A stretch of 56,963 nt of DNA from NCBI GenBank assembly GCA_021295775.1, contig JAGWBS010000017.1:9513-66475 (forward strand). The letters are read 5' to 3'. Origin of the DNA: Pseudomonadota bacterium. Lineage in GTDB: Bacteria > Myxococcota_A > UBA9160 > SZUA-336. Under the pieces are notes generated by a model. The model did not search any database, was not told the DNA's origin, and saw only the letters and a list, made by a program, of their open reading frames with translations. Positions within the stretch are counted from its first letter, which is position 1, and the number at the start of each line of letters is the position of its first letter. Of the stretch, positions 15,950 through 25,286 are shown one piece after another. The translations under genes and the position numbers were made by a program.

Positions 15950-17557
15950 ATGGCTCGGATTCCCACCGCGGTCGACCGGCGCTCCGAGGAGTACGCGCGC
16001 CGCGAGCGCGCCCTGCGCGGGCAGGTCGAGGAGCTGCGCGAGCGGGCGGAGCAGATCGTCGAAGGCGGAGGGGAGCGCGCCCGCGCGCGGCACCTGGCGC
16101 GCGGCAAGCTGCTGCCGCGCGACCGCATCGACGGCCTGCTCGACCCTGGCACGCCCTTCCTGGAACTCTCCCAGCTGGCCGCCTTCGGGATGTACGGCGG
16201 CGAAGTTCCGGCCGCCGGGATCGTCACCGGCATCGGACGCGTCGGCGGGCGCGAAGTGATGGTGGTCTGCAACGACGCCACGGTGAAGGGCGGCACTTAC
16301 TACCCGCAGACGGTCAAGAAGCACCTGCGGGCGCAGGAGATCGCGCGCGAGAACCGCCTGCCGTGCATCTATCTGGTCGATTCGGGCGGCGCGAACCTGC
16401 CCAACCAGGCGGACGTCTTTCCGGACCGAGAGCACTTCGGCCGCATCTTCTACAACGAGGCCAGGCTGTCCGCGGCGGGCATCCCGCAGATCGCGGTGGT
16501 GATGGGCTCGTGCACCGCGGGCGGCGCCTACGTGCCCGCGATGGCGGACGAGACCGTGATCGTGAAAGAGCAGGGCACGATCTTCCTGGGCGGACCGCCG
16601 ATCGTGAAGGCGGCGATCGGCGAGATCGTCACGCCGGAGGAACTCGGCGGCGCCGACGTCCACGCGCGCGAGTCGGGCGTCGCGGACCACTACGCGCTCG
16701 ACGACGCGCACGCGCTGGCGATCGCGCGCCGAATCGTGGCCGGTTTCAACCGCCCCAAGCCGGCCGGGCCGGAGCTGCGCGAGCCGCGCGAGCCCGCCTA
16801 CGACCCCGAAGAGATCTACGGCATCGTCCCGACCGACCTGCGTCAGCCCTACGAAGTGCGCGAGGTCATCGCGCGCATCGTCGACGCCAGCGAGTTCGAC
16901 GAGTTCAAGGCGCTCTACGGCACCACGCTCGTGACCGGGTTCGCCCACCTGATGGGCTACCCGGTCGGGATCGTCGCCAACAACGGCGTGCTGTTCTCGG
17001 AGTCGTCGCTGAAGGCGGCGCATTTCATCGAGCTGTGCTGTCAGCGCGGCATCCCGCTGATCTTCCTGCAGAACATCACCGGTTACATCGTGGGCAAGAA
17101 ATACGAGGCCGCGGGCATCGCCAAGGACGGGGCCAAGATGGTAACGGCGGTGGCGTGCGCGAACGTCCCCAAGTTCACGGTCATCATCGGCGGCTCGTAC
17201 GGCGCCGGTAACTACGGAATGTGCGGACGGGCGTACGGCCCGCGGCTGCTGTGGATGTGGCCTAACGCCCGCATCTCGGTGCTGGGAGCGGAGACCGCGG
17301 CGAGCGTGATGGCCACCGTGCGGCGCGAGTCTGCCGAGGCGCGCGGCGCGGACTGGCCCGAGGCCGAGGAGCGAGCCTACCGGCGAGAGATCGTGTCGCG
17401 CTACGAGAGCGAGGGCAGGCCCGAGTTCGCCAGCGCCCGGCTCTGGGACGACGGCGTGATCGATCCCGCCGATACGCGGCGGGTGCTGGGCCTGGGCCTC
17501 TCCGCGGCCCTCAACGCGCCGATCGAGCCGACGCGCTTCGGCGTGTTCCGGATGTGA
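15950..17557 (+). CDS. mccB: Methylcrotonyl-CoA carboxylase carboxyltransferase (beta) subunit
   Basis: 535 residues, two crotonase-fold halves. It moves the carboxyl group from carboxybiotin to 3-methylcrotonyl-CoA. The N-terminal half has the MCC-type [25 protein letters not shown] region (key residues around 98-122) and [13 protein letters not shown] with the oxyanion glycines. The C-terminal half has [20 protein letters not shown] and [15 protein letters not shown]. These features separate MCC from propionyl-CoA carboxylase, whose beta subunit differs in the NDATVKGG stretch. It lies between ivd and mccA, 7 bp from the latter, in the usual liu order. No helpful Shine-Dalgarno is seen before the ATG. 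Confidence 0.94.
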   Translation: MARIPTAVDRRSEEYARRERALRGQVEELRERAEQIVEGGGERARARHLARGKLLPRDRIDGLLDPGTPFLELSQLAAFGMYGGEVPAAGIVTGIGRVGGREVMVVCNDATVKGGTYYPQTVKKHLRAQEIARENRLPCIYLVDSGGANLPNQADVFPDREHFGRIFYNEARLSAAGIPQIAVVMGSCTAGGAYVPAMADETVIVKEQGTIFLGGPPIVKAAIGEIVTPEELGGADVHARESGVADHYALDDAHALAIARRIVAGFNRPKPAGPELREPREPAYDPEEIYGIVPTDLRQPYEVREVIARIVDASEFDEFKALYGTTLVTGFAHLMGYPVGIVANNGVLFSESSLKAAHFIELCCQRGIPLIFLQNITGYIVGKKYEAAGIAKDGAKMVTAVACANVPKFTVIIGGSYGAGNYGMCGRAYGPRLLWMWPNARISVLGAETAASVMATVRRESAEARGADWPEAEERAYRREIVSRYESEGRPEFASARLWDDGVIDPADTRRVLGLGLSAALNAPIEPTRFGVFRM

Positions 17558-17564
17558 GGCGAGG

Positions 17565-19565
17565 ATGTTCCGCCGGCTGCTGGTCGCCAACCGCGGCGAG
17601 ATCGCCTGCCGCGTCATGCGCACGGCGCGGCGTCTCGGCGTCGAGAGCGTGGCGGTGTTCTCGGACGCCGACGCCGACGCCCTGCACGTTCGAAGCGCCG
17701 ACCTGGCCCACCGCATCGGGCCGGCGGAGTCCGAACGCTCCTACCTGAGCGTGGAGCGCATCCTGGAGGCGGCGCGCGCGAGCGGCGCCGAGGCGCTGCA
17801 CCCGGGGTACGGCTTCCTGGCCGAGAACGCCGAACTGGCCGAGGCCTGCGCCGGGCAGGGCGTGGTCTTCGTCGGACCCCCGCCGGAGGCGATCCGGGTG
17901 ATGGGCCTCAAGCACGAGGCCCGCCGCCGGATGGACCAGGCGGGCGTGCCGGTTCTTCCGGGCGCGACCGAGGACGAGGGGGAGCTGAGCCGGGCCGCCG
18001 GAGCGCTGGGCTATCCCGTGATGCTCAAGCCGGTCGCGGGCGGCGGGGGCAAGGGCATGCAGCGGGTGGACGGACCCGAGCAGTTCGAAGCTGCCCTGGA
18101 GCGGGCCCGGCGCGAGGCTCGAGCCGCGTTCGGGGATTCGCGCATGCTGCTGGAACGCTGCCTGGATCGCCCCCGGCACGTGGAGGTACAGGTCTTCGCC
18201 GACGCGCATGGGAGCGCGGTGCACCTTTTCGAGCGGGACTGTTCCCTGCAGCGCCGCCACCAGAAGGTGATCGAAGAGGCGCCCGCGCCGGGTCTGTCCG
18301 AAGAGCTTCGCGCCCGCCTGGGAGAGGCGGCCGTCGCCGCGGCCCGCGCCGTCGGTTACGTCGGCGCCGGCACGGTCGAGTTCCTGTTCGATCCGGAGGC
18401 GGGCGAGCCCGGGTTCTTTTTTTTGGAGATGAACACTCGCCTGCAGGTCGAGCATCCCGTCACCGAGTTCATCACGGGCGAGGACCTGGTCGAGTGGCAG
18501 CTCCGGGTCGCGGCGGGCGAGCCGCTGCCCAAGAGCCAGGCGGAGCTGGCGCGGCGCGGACACGCGGTCGAGGCGCGCCTCTACGCCGAGGACCCGGCGC
18601 GCGACTACCGGCCGTCGACCGGCCGGCTGCTGCGCTTCCGCGCGCCCGAGTCGCTGCGCGTGGACGCCGGGGTCGAACAGGGCGACACGGTCTCGCCGCA
18701 CTACGACCCTCTGCTCGCCAAGCTGGTCGCCTGGGGACCCGACCGGGACTCGGCGGTCCGGTTCCTCGCGGACGGTCTGCGGCGGACCGAGGTGGCGGGA
18801 GTGGTCACGAACCTGGGCCTGCTGCATCGCGTCTGCGCCAGCGACGCGTTCGCCGAGGCGCGCGTCGACACCGGCTTTCTGGAGCGTCACCGCTGTGAGT
18901 TGATCCCCGAGCCCGCCGACGGAGCCGACGACGCGCTGCTCTTCGCCCTGCTGCGCCTGCGGGTCGACCGCGCGGCCGCGGTCGCGAACGATCCCGCCGA
19001 TCCCCACTCGCCCTGGGGCGCGACCGACGGCTTTCGCCTGAACGCCCCGGCCCGCGAGCGCCTGGAACTGACCCGCGGAGAAAGGCGTTTCGAAGTGGAG
19101 GTCCGCGTGGAGCGGGATGGGCTGGCGGTCGAAGCCGCCGGGCGCGCCTGGCGGGTGCGCGGCGAGCCGCGCGCCGAAGGCGACTGGATCGAGGCCGAGG
19201 TGGACGGCGAGCGGCGCCGGGTGTGCGCGCTCTCGGACGGGCCCGAGTTCTGGGTCCTGGCGCCCGGGGAACAACACCGCATCGCGTACCACGACCCGCG
19301 AAACGCCGACCGCCGGCACGAGGCGCCGCGCGGCGCGGTCGCCGCCCCGCTGCCCGGCCGCGTGTCCAAGCTGCTGGTCGCTCCCGGCGACCGCGTCCGG
19401 AGCGGCCAGACTCTGGCGATCGTCGAGGCGATGAAGATGGAGCACGGCGTCGCCGCGCCGCGCGACGGGATCGTCGGCGAAATCCATTTTCGCGCCGGGG
19501 ACCAGGTGGAAGAGGGCGACGAGCTTCTGAGCTTGAGCGATCCGGAAGACGAGCCTCGAAACTGA
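17565..19565 (+). CDS. mccA: Methylcrotonyl-CoA carboxylase biotin-containing (alpha) subunit
   Basis: 666 residues in three parts: biotin carboxylase (FRRLLVANRGEIACRV at the start, the ATP-grasp KPVAGGGGKGMQ loop, the FFFLEMNTRLQVEHPVTE active-site segment), a middle BT-type region, and a C-terminal biotinyl domain with EAMKMEH (biotinyl lysine K624). It carboxylates its biotin with bicarbonate and ATP and hands it to MccB. Length matches MCC alpha subunits. GAGGCGAGG lies just before the ATG. Together with ivd it completes two consecutive steps of leucine/isovalerate catabolism. Confidence 0.94.
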   Translation: MFRRLLVANRGEIACRVMRTARRLGVESVAVFSDADADALHVRSADLAHRIGPAESERSYLSVERILEAARASGAEALHPGYGFLAENAELAEACAGQGVVFVGPPPEAIRVMGLKHEARRRMDQAGVPVLPGATEDEGELSRAAGALGYPVMLKPVAGGGGKGMQRVDGPEQFEAALERARREARAAFGDSRMLLERCLDRPRHVEVQVFADAHGSAVHLFERDCSLQRRHQKVIEEAPAPGLSEELRARLGEAAVAAARAVGYVGAGTVEFLFDPEAGEPGFFFLEMNTRLQVEHPVTEFITGEDLVEWQLRVAAGEPLPKSQAELARRGHAVEARLYAEDPARDYRPSTGRLLRFRAPESLRVDAGVEQGDTVSPHYDPLLAKLVAWGPDRDSAVRFLADGLRRTEVAGVVTNLGLLHRVCASDAFAEARVDTGFLERHRCELIPEPADGADDALLFALLRLRVDRAAAVANDPADPHSPWGATDGFRLNAPARERLELTRGERRFEVEVRVERDGLAVEAAGRAWRVRGEPRAEGDWIEAEVDGERRRVCALSDGPEFWVLAPGEQHRIAYHDPRNADRRHEAPRGAVAAPLPGRVSKLLVAPGDRVRSGQTLAIVEAMKMEHGVAAPRDGIVGEIHFRAGDQVEEGDELLSLSDPEDEPRN

Positions 19566-19787
19566 CGCTGGGTCAGGGCGGGCTCCGGATTCGCCGTGAG
19601 CTCTCTCTGGAATGGCGCTCCGGCTCGCGGCCGTGGGAGAACCTCGCTAGCTTGCTCGCCACAGAACGCATCGCTTCGCGGCTCTTGCGGCGAGGCGGAG
19701 CGGGCGCGCGGCGGCGCCGACTTCCCCCCGGCTGGCCGCGCGTTTCGACACTGCGCCCGAGCCACGGCCCGGGAGTGGAGGGGGAAG

Positions 19788-20417
19788 ATGAGTCGGAACC
19801 GGCCGCGCCGGAGAGGACGGTTCGCGGGACTCGCGGCGGTCTGCGGACTGGCGGCCGCCCTGGCGGCGGGTTGCGCGAGCGGGGACAGGGTGCGCCAGGC
19901 CACCGAACAGCGCCTGAAGGCGCGCGCGGTGGACATGAGCGTCGCGCGCCTGGTCGTTCCCGACGAGCTGCGCAACCGATCGGTCGCGATCCTGGCCGAG
20001 GCGGGAAGTTCGGTCGAACCGGCGGACGCCCAGTACCTGCGGGCCGCGATCGAGGCGCACTTCGCCGCTCGCGAGGTGCGGATCGTCCCGGAACAGCAGG
20101 CGGACTTCACCGTCGTGGCGCTGGTCGGGGTGCTGGGGACCGACGAACGCGACCTGAAGATGAAGACTCCCAAGGTACCGCTCAACTACATCGGCCTGAA
20201 GGGATTCGAGCTGCCGCGGGTGCCGCTGTTCTCGTTCGACCGGCAGAAGGCCCAGACCGAGATCAGCGTAACCATCCGCGACCGCGACGGCGCGCTCTAC
20301 GCTACCTACAAGCCCGTCCGGGAGAACATGAGCTTCGACGTGTACAAGCTCTTCTTCGTCCCGGTGTGCCGCAGCGGCCTGTACGGAAAGGTCGGCATCC
20401 GCCCCTGCCTGCGCTGA
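19788..20417 (+). CDS. Lipoprotein of unknown function
   Basis: 209 residues. The ATG at 19788 has a strong GGAGGGGGAAG ribosome site. A basic start (RNRPRRRGR) and hydrophobic core lead to the lipobox LAAGC (C29), so it is probably a lipoprotein. The mature part has short alternating strands (NRSVAILAEAGS, DFTVVALVGVLG, QTEISVTIRDRDGALYATY) reminiscent of periplasmic proteins that assemble near the outer membrane, but I recognise no family. A 222-bp gap separates it from mccA, in which I see nothing definite. It converges on the lipase gene at 20500. Confidence 0.7.
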   Translation: MSRNRPRRRGRFAGLAAVCGLAAALAAGCASGDRVRQATEQRLKARAVDMSVARLVVPDELRNRSVAILAEAGSSVEPADAQYLRAAIEAHFAAREVRIVPEQQADFTVVALVGVLGTDERDLKMKTPKVPLNYIGLKGFELPRVPLFSFDRQKAQTEISVTIRDRDGALYATYKPVRENMSFDVYKLFFVPVCRSGLYGKVGIRPCLR

Positions 20418-20499
20418 GCGCGCCCCGCGCCCGGGAGCGTCTCCGGCTCGAACGCGCCGACGCGCCGCCGGTTTCGCCGCGGAACGGACTCGAAGGGCG

Positions 20500-21270
20500 C
20501 TAGTCGCCGCGCCCGCCCGCTTCGCCGGATTCGGAGCCGGGTTCGAAGCGGCCGTCCCTCAGGAAGCGCAACACCAGCTCGTGGACGCGCGGGCTGCGCA
20601 TGATGAAGCTGTGGCTGTGCGGCACGACGGCAAAGTCCGCCATCCCTTCCAGACGGGTCCGCTCCACCGCCACGGTGCCGTCGTCCGGTCCGGGGATCAG
20701 CCACGACCCCAGCGGGTTCAGGCTGCGCTCACCGGCGACGATCCCCAGCTCGAAATCCGGCGGCTTCAAGCGGTTGGGGGCGCTTTCCTCGCGCGTGCCC
20801 AGGTCCTGGCCCGAAGGCCCCAGCAGGCCGCGATCCAGGCCCGAGGCCTCCAGCAGGTCGACCCACTCACTGCCCTGGCTGGGCGGCGCGAGCATCACCA
20901 CCCGTCCCAGGCCGGCGATCGGCCGCTCCGCGTGGGCGTAGCGCAGCAGGATGCCGCCCAGCGAGTGCGTCACGAAGTGCACGGGCCGCTCTCCGGCGCA
21001 GCAGCTCGCCAGTCGCTCGTGCAGGTGCCGGGAAAGCTCTCCGATCGGCTTGCGCCGCGACGGATAGCCCAGGTTGACCACCCGATAGCCGTGCCCGCGC
21101 AGAAAGCGCTCGAGCCGGCCCATCGAGCCCGAGGTTCTCCCCAGGCCGTGCAGCAGCACCACGCTCTCGCCCGGCTCGGCTTCCCGCTCCCCGGCATCGG
21201 CTTCGGGGGACAGGATCAGCAGCAGGCACAGAACGAGTGCGGCCCGGAGCGCCGGAGCTGCCTTCGACAT
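20500..21270 (-). CDS. Secreted alpha/beta-hydrolase, lipase-like
   Basis: 256 residues with a signal peptide (ALRAALVLCLLLILSPEADA). The alpha/beta fold is shown by VVLLHGLGRTS (oxyanion region), the nucleophile elbow THSLGG (S103), a GPDDGTV loop with a candidate catalytic aspartate, and PHSHSFIM with the histidine. The pattern matches the PGAP1-like/triacylglycerol-lipase group used for esters or lipids. A TACCAT box lies 8 nt before the ATG, with no ribosome site. The upstream neighbour (phosphatase) is on the same strand 117 bp away. Confidence 0.82.
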   Translation of the reverse strand: MSKAAPALRAALVLCLLLILSPEADAGEREAEPGESVVLLHGLGRTSGSMGRLERFLRGHGYRVVNLGYPSRRKPIGELSRHLHERLASCCAGERPVHFVTHSLGGILLRYAHAERPIAGLGRVVMLAPPSQGSEWVDLLEASGLDRGLLGPSGQDLGTREESAPNRLKPPDFELGIVAGERSLNPLGSWLIPGPDDGTVAVERTRLEGMADFAVVPHSHSFIMRSPRVHELVLRFLRDGRFEPGSESGEAGGRGD

Positions 21271-21278
21271 GTCTCGCG

Positions 21279-21284
21279 ATGGTA
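21279..21284 (-). promoter_or_regulatory. -10-like box TACCAT for the lipase gene
   Basis: TACCAT ends 8 nt before the ATG at 21270; the message would have no more than a base or two of leader. Confidence 0.4.
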
Positions 21285-21387
21285 GGCGCTGTGCGCGGCG
21301 GGGACGAACCCGACAGCCCCGGATCGCTCCCGGCCCCGGGGCGAACGGCGATCCCGACCGGCGGGCGGAACCGCACCCGGACCCGCT

Positions 21388-22140
21388 TCAGGCCGGTTCC
21401 AGCAGGCGTTCGCGCAGGCGTCCGATGCGCTCGGAGCCGATGCCGATGCTGTCGAGATAGCCGCTGGGCGAGCCCCACTGCCGGCCGACGCTCGCGAGCA
21501 GGCCGAGGATGGTCTCGCTCTCCGCGTGCAGGGTTTCGGGGGGCAGGTCCCGGAACATCTCGCGATAGCCCTCGCTGCTCATCAGGCGCGCCCGGATCGA
21601 GGCCAGGCCCATCTGGGTCAGGGCGTAGTCGTGCCCGATGAGCTCTTCGGGCACCTCCAGGACGGACAGCAGCAGGGCCGAGATGACCCCCGTGCGGTCC
21701 TTGCCGGCGGCGCAGTGGAAGACCGCAGGTTCGTCGGTCTCGGACAGCAGTTCGAACACCTGACGCACGCGCTCGCCGCCGCTCTGCAGCAGACCCAGGT
21801 AGTAGTCGTCCAGCCGGAACGAGCCCCGCTCGGCCGTCGGGCGCAGCTCTGGCTCGCGCACGACCAGCGAGACGTGGTGGTAGCGCACGGGCGGCTCGGC
21901 CAGGCTCCCGGGCCCGTCGATCTCCGCCTCCCTGCTGGTGCGCAGGTCGATGATCGTGCGCAGCCCGACCCGCTCGCGCAGGTGGCGGACATCGTCCGGG
22001 GTCAGCTCCTGCAGGCCGTCGCTGCGGTAGACCAGCCCCTTGCGGATGCGGCGGTCGCCGGCGGCCGGGTAGCCGCCCAGGTCGCGGAAGTTGAAGCAGC
22101 CTTCGAGCGCCACGAAGCGCTCGCCGTCGGGGGTGTGCAT
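21388..22140 (-). CDS. Tyrosine/serine protein phosphatase (DSP-like, LipA/PtpB type)
   Basis: 250 residues. The signature HCAAGKDRTG places the nucleophile C143 and arginine R149 of a Cys-based phosphatase; GKDRTG with lysine is typical of the Mycobacterium PtpB / Listeria LipA group, which can act on phosphoproteins or phosphoinositides. N-terminal FNFRDLGGYPA is the conserved start of this family and LVYRSDGLQELT follows. No signal peptide is seen. It lies 11 bp after the aminotransferase on the same strand, so the two form an operon. Physiological substrate unknown. Confidence 0.88.
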   Translation of the reverse strand: MHTPDGERFVALEGCFNFRDLGGYPAAGDRRIRKGLVYRSDGLQELTPDDVRHLRERVGLRTIIDLRTSREAEIDGPGSLAEPPVRYHHVSLVVREPELRPTAERGSFRLDDYYLGLLQSGGERVRQVFELLSETDEPAVFHCAAGKDRTGVISALLLSVLEVPEELIGHDYALTQMGLASIRARLMSSEGYREMFRDLPPETLHAESETILGLLASVGRQWGSPSGYLDSIGIGSERIGRLRERLLEPA

Positions 22141-22151
22141 TCCGTTCTCCG

Positions 22152-23294
22152 TCAGAGCAGCTTCCGCAGCCGCGTCAGGGCCTCGTCGATGTCCCGCGGC
22201 GAGGCGGTGTAGGAAAAGCGCAGATGGCCCTCGCCGGCCTCGCCGAAGTCGATACCCGGCGCGACGGCGACGTGTCCCTCCTCCAGCAGCCGGAAGGCGA
22301 GCCGGCGCGAGTCTACGTCGAAGCGCCGCGCATCGGCCAGCAGGTAGAAGGCCCCCTCCGGCGCCGCGGGCAGCTCGAAGCCCAGGCCGCGCAGGCCGTC
22401 GAGGAGCTGTGCGCGCCGGCTCTCGAGCGCACGGCGCATTTCCTCGGCCGCGGGCGCGCCGTGCTCCAGCGCGGCCAGCGCCGCCCGCTGCGAGAACGGG
22501 CTGGCGGAGATGAACAGGTTCTGCGCCAGGCTCTGCAGCGCCCGCAGCGCCTCGGGCGGGGCGATCACGTAGCCGACGCGGAAGCCGGTCATCGCGAAGC
22601 GCTTCGAGAATCCGTCCAGCACGAACGCGCCATCGCTCAGCGAGAGCGCCGAGCAGGCTTCGGCGCCGCCATACACCAGCCCCGCGTAGATTTCGTCGGA
22701 GATCAGCGCGGGACCCAGCTCGGCCAGCTTCGCGACCACCTCGCGGGGCTGCACCGCGCCGGTCGGGTTGGAGGGCGAGTTGAGCAGCACGGCCCGCGTG
22801 CGCGGGGTGACCGCCCGGGCCACGGCCTCCGGATCCAGCCGGTGGCCTCGCTCGGCGCGGGTGAGCACCGGCACGGGAACGCCGCCGGCCGCGCGCACGA
22901 TGTTCGGGTAGGCGGCGTAGTGGGGCGTCGCCAGGATCACTTCGTCGCCGGCGTCCAGCAGGGCCGCCAGCGCCAGGAAAAGCGCGGGCGAGGTGCCGTT
23001 GGCGACCAGCACGCGCTCGGCGCCGACCGGCCGGCCGCTGCGGCGCGCGTGCTCGTCGGCGATGGCCTCGCGCAGCTCGAGGATTCCGCGGCTGTCGGTG
23101 TAGCCGGTCTCGCCGCGCGCCAGGGCCTGCCGGCAGGCCTCGACGGCCTCCGGCGGAGCGGGAAAGTCGGGCTCGCCCACCTCCAGGTGGATGACGCGAG
23201 CTCCCTGGCGCTCGATGGCGCGGGCGCGCTCGAGCACTTCCATCGCCCAGAACGGAGTGATCGAGCCGGAGCGCTGCGACAGAGGGGGCTTCAC
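22152..23294 (-). CDS. PLP-dependent class I/II aminotransferase
   Basis: 380 residues, fold type I. Seen: LEVGEPDFPAP near the N-terminus, NSPSNPTGAV (residues 172-181), SDEIYAGLVYGG (199-210) and GFSKRFAMTGFRVGY with the PLP-binding lysine K231. This is the aspartate/alanine/aromatic aminotransferase group; a specific amino-acid substrate cannot be chosen. The start is a GTG at 23294; a weak -10-like TAACTC lies seven bases upstream. It faces the ferritin-like/ATP-grasp gene across 54 bp and is followed by the phosphatase. Confidence 0.9.
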   Translation of the reverse strand: MKPPLSQRSGSITPFWAMEVLERARAIERQGARVIHLEVGEPDFPAPPEAVEACRQALARGETGYTDSRGILELREAIADEHARRSGRPVGAERVLVANGTSPALFLALAALLDAGDEVILATPHYAAYPNIVRAAGGVPVPVLTRAERGHRLDPEAVARAVTPRTRAVLLNSPSNPTGAVQPREVVAKLAELGPALISDEIYAGLVYGGAEACSALSLSDGAFVLDGFSKRFAMTGFRVGYVIAPPEALRALQSLAQNLFISASPFSQRAALAALEHGAPAAEEMRRALESRRAQLLDGLRGLGFELPAAPEGAFYLLADARRFDVDSRRLAFRLLEEGHVAVAPGIDFGEAGEGHLRFSYTASPRDIDEALTRLRKLL

Positions 23295-23301
23295 CGGGCC
23301 G

Positions 23302-23307
23302 GAGTTA
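23302..23307 (-). promoter_or_regulatory. Weak -10-like box TAACTC for the aminotransferase
   Basis: TAACTC ends 7 nt before the GTG at 23294 but lacks the final T. It shares a 54-bp space with the opposing TACCCT box. Confidence 0.3.
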
Positions 23308-23336
23308 GCCCGGGCGCGGGGACGTGTCAATCGAGC

Positions 23337-23342
23337 TACCCT
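23337..23342 (+). promoter_or_regulatory. -10 box TACCCT, leaderless, for the fusion gene at 23349
   Basis: TACCCT ends exactly 6 nt before the GTG at 23349; no Shine-Dalgarno precedes this start. Confidence 0.5.
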
Positions 23343-23348
23343 GCCCGC

Positions 23349-25259
23349 GTGGCGTCCCCCGTCCGGACCGTCCGCGGGTTCTGCCTGCGCATTCTGAACA
23401 GCGGCGACCTGGCCGCGAAGCTGTCCGATCCCGGAACGCTCGAGGACGCCCGCCCCGGCCCCTCGCGTTCCTTCGAACGCCCGGCGCGGGATCCGGGGCT
23501 GCGGCTGGCGGCGGGCTCCGAGCGCCTGCCGCGGAGCCTGGAGCGCGAGGAAGCCCGAGTCCGATGCCTGCGCCGCTTCGCGCATCACGAGCTGATGGCG
23601 GTGGAGCTGCTCGCCTGGGCGCTGCTGCGCTGGCCGGACGCGCCGGCCGGACTGCGCGCCGACTGGCTGGCGACGCTGCGCGACGAGCAGCGCCACGCCC
23701 GGCTCTACATCGAGCGGCTGGAGAGCTACGGCGCCGGGCTGGGGGGCGAGCCCCTGGGCGACTACTTCTGGAGGCATGTTCCGGCCCTGGGCCGCGCCCC
23801 GCGCGGTCCGCTCGGATTCGTGTCCGCTCTGGGCCTGACGCTGGAGCAGGCCAATCTGGATTTCAGCCTGCGCTACGCCGCGGCGTTTCGGGCCGCGGGC
23901 GACCCGCCCAGCGCCCGGGTACTGGAGCGCGTCCACGCCGACGAGATCGCGCACGTGGCCGCCGCCGCGCGCTGGCTGGAGCGTCTCAAGCGGCCCGGCG
24001 AGCCAGACGTCGAGGCATACGCGGACTCAGTCCCCTTTCCCCTGGGCCCGGCGCGCGCCAAAGGGCGTCCTTTCCAGCTCGGGGCGCGGCGGCGCGGCGG
24101 TCTGAGCGAGGCGATGATCGAGGACGTGCGCGAGGCGGGGCCGCCCGCGGCCTCCGCCGTGAGCGGCCCGCCGCTCCTGCTGGCCAATCTGGGCGCCGAG
24201 GAGGGCTCCGGCTGGCGAACTCGGGGAAGGCCCGCCGTCGCGCGCGGGGCGGCGCTGGCCTGGGCCGGCCTGTTTCCCGCGGGCAGCCGCTGCCTGGTCT
24301 CCTCCGGGGTGAGCAGCGACGTTCCGTCGCCGCTGGACTCCACGCGGGATCGGGCGGCGCTCGACTTTCTGCCCGAAGACGGCGAGTTCCTGGTGCCCTG
24401 GCTGGCGACCCCGGAGGCGCGGGAACTGGCGGAGCGGCAGGGCCGGGCGCTCTGGCCGGACGCGGGCGAGGGAGTGCCGCGGACGCACGACAAGGCGTTC
24501 GCGCTGGAGTGCGCGCGCGCCCTGGACGCCCTTCCGGAGCCGCTCGAATGCATCCGCTGCTTCGATTCCGAGCAGGCCGCCGCGCCCCGCGAGTTGCGCG
24601 AGCGGGTCGAGCGCGAGGTCGCCGGCTGGCCGGAGGCCTGGGCGCGACGTTTCGTGCTGAAGCCGCGCATCGGGACCAGCGGCAGGGGCTTCGTGCACGG
24701 CGCGGAGGGCCGGCTCGACGGGCGTCGGCTGGAGAATTCGCACCCGCGCGGCGGATGGATCCTGGAGCCCTGGCTCGACGTCGTGGCCGAGCTGTCGGCC
24801 CAGCTCTGGATCGGTCCGGAGGCGGATCCGCGCCTGCTGGGCACGCTGCGCGTGGAAACCGGCCGCAGCGGCGCCGTTCGCGCCATTCTGGGGCGGCTGC
24901 GGGCGGACGGCGGGCTGGACAGCGGGACGGCCTGGGACGAGCGGCTCCGGCGCGCGGCGCTGGGCCTCGCGGCGCGGGCTCGCGAGGCCGGCTTTCGAGG
25001 AGTCTGCGGCGTCGATGCCCTGGCCTACCGCGCCGCGGACGGGGAGATCGAGCTGCGCCCGATCGTCGAGTTCAACGCCCGCTTCACCCTCGGGACCGTG
25101 GCGCTGGGCTGGGCCGCGCGGGCGCGGGAATGCGGGCGGCTGGAGGGCGCGGACGGGATCCGGTTCGCGCGCTCCCGTCCGGGAGCAGGCACGGCCGTCG
25201 CGGCGGTGGGGGGCTGGCGGCTCGAAGCCCGGATGTCCGGCGAGGGCCGGATGCACTAG
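23349..25259 (+). CDS. DUF455 ferritin-like domain fused to an ATP-grasp-like domain
   Basis: 636 residues with two parts. Residues about 65-215 resemble the DUF455 ferritin-like family: HHELMAVELLAW (H80, E81), DEQRHARLY (E113, H116), E167 and DEIAHVAAA (E199, H202) give the glutamate/ExxH pairs of a carboxylate-bridged di-metal site. After a linker, residues about 290-636 look like an ATP-grasp ligase: RRFVLKPRIGTSGRGF (K438, glycine-rich loop) and IVEFNARFTLG (E574, N576, the Mg-binding pair), with D556 before it. The function is unknown; an oxidation coupled with an ATP-dependent ligation can be imagined, or two unrelated roles in one chain. It has a leaderless-type start and faces an aminotransferase. 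Confidence 0.75.
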   Translation: MASPVRTVRGFCLRILNSGDLAAKLSDPGTLEDARPGPSRSFERPARDPGLRLAAGSERLPRSLEREEARVRCLRRFAHHELMAVELLAWALLRWPDAPAGLRADWLATLRDEQRHARLYIERLESYGAGLGGEPLGDYFWRHVPALGRAPRGPLGFVSALGLTLEQANLDFSLRYAAAFRAAGDPPSARVLERVHADEIAHVAAAARWLERLKRPGEPDVEAYADSVPFPLGPARAKGRPFQLGARRRGGLSEAMIEDVREAGPPAASAVSGPPLLLANLGAEEGSGWRTRGRPAVARGAALAWAGLFPAGSRCLVSSGVSSDVPSPLDSTRDRAALDFLPEDGEFLVPWLATPEARELAERQGRALWPDAGEGVPRTHDKAFALECARALDALPEPLECIRCFDSEQAAAPRELRERVEREVAGWPEAWARRFVLKPRIGTSGRGFVHGAEGRLDGRRLENSHPRGGWILEPWLDVVAELSAQLWIGPEADPRLLGTLRVETGRSGAVRAILGRLRADGGLDSGTAWDERLRRAALGLAARAREAGFRGVCGVDALAYRAADGEIELRPIVEFNARFTLGTVALGWAARARECGRLEGADGIRFARSRPGAGTAVAAVGGWRLEARMSGEGRMH

Positions 25260-25286
25260 GATGAGCCGCCATTTTTCGGGACGAAA

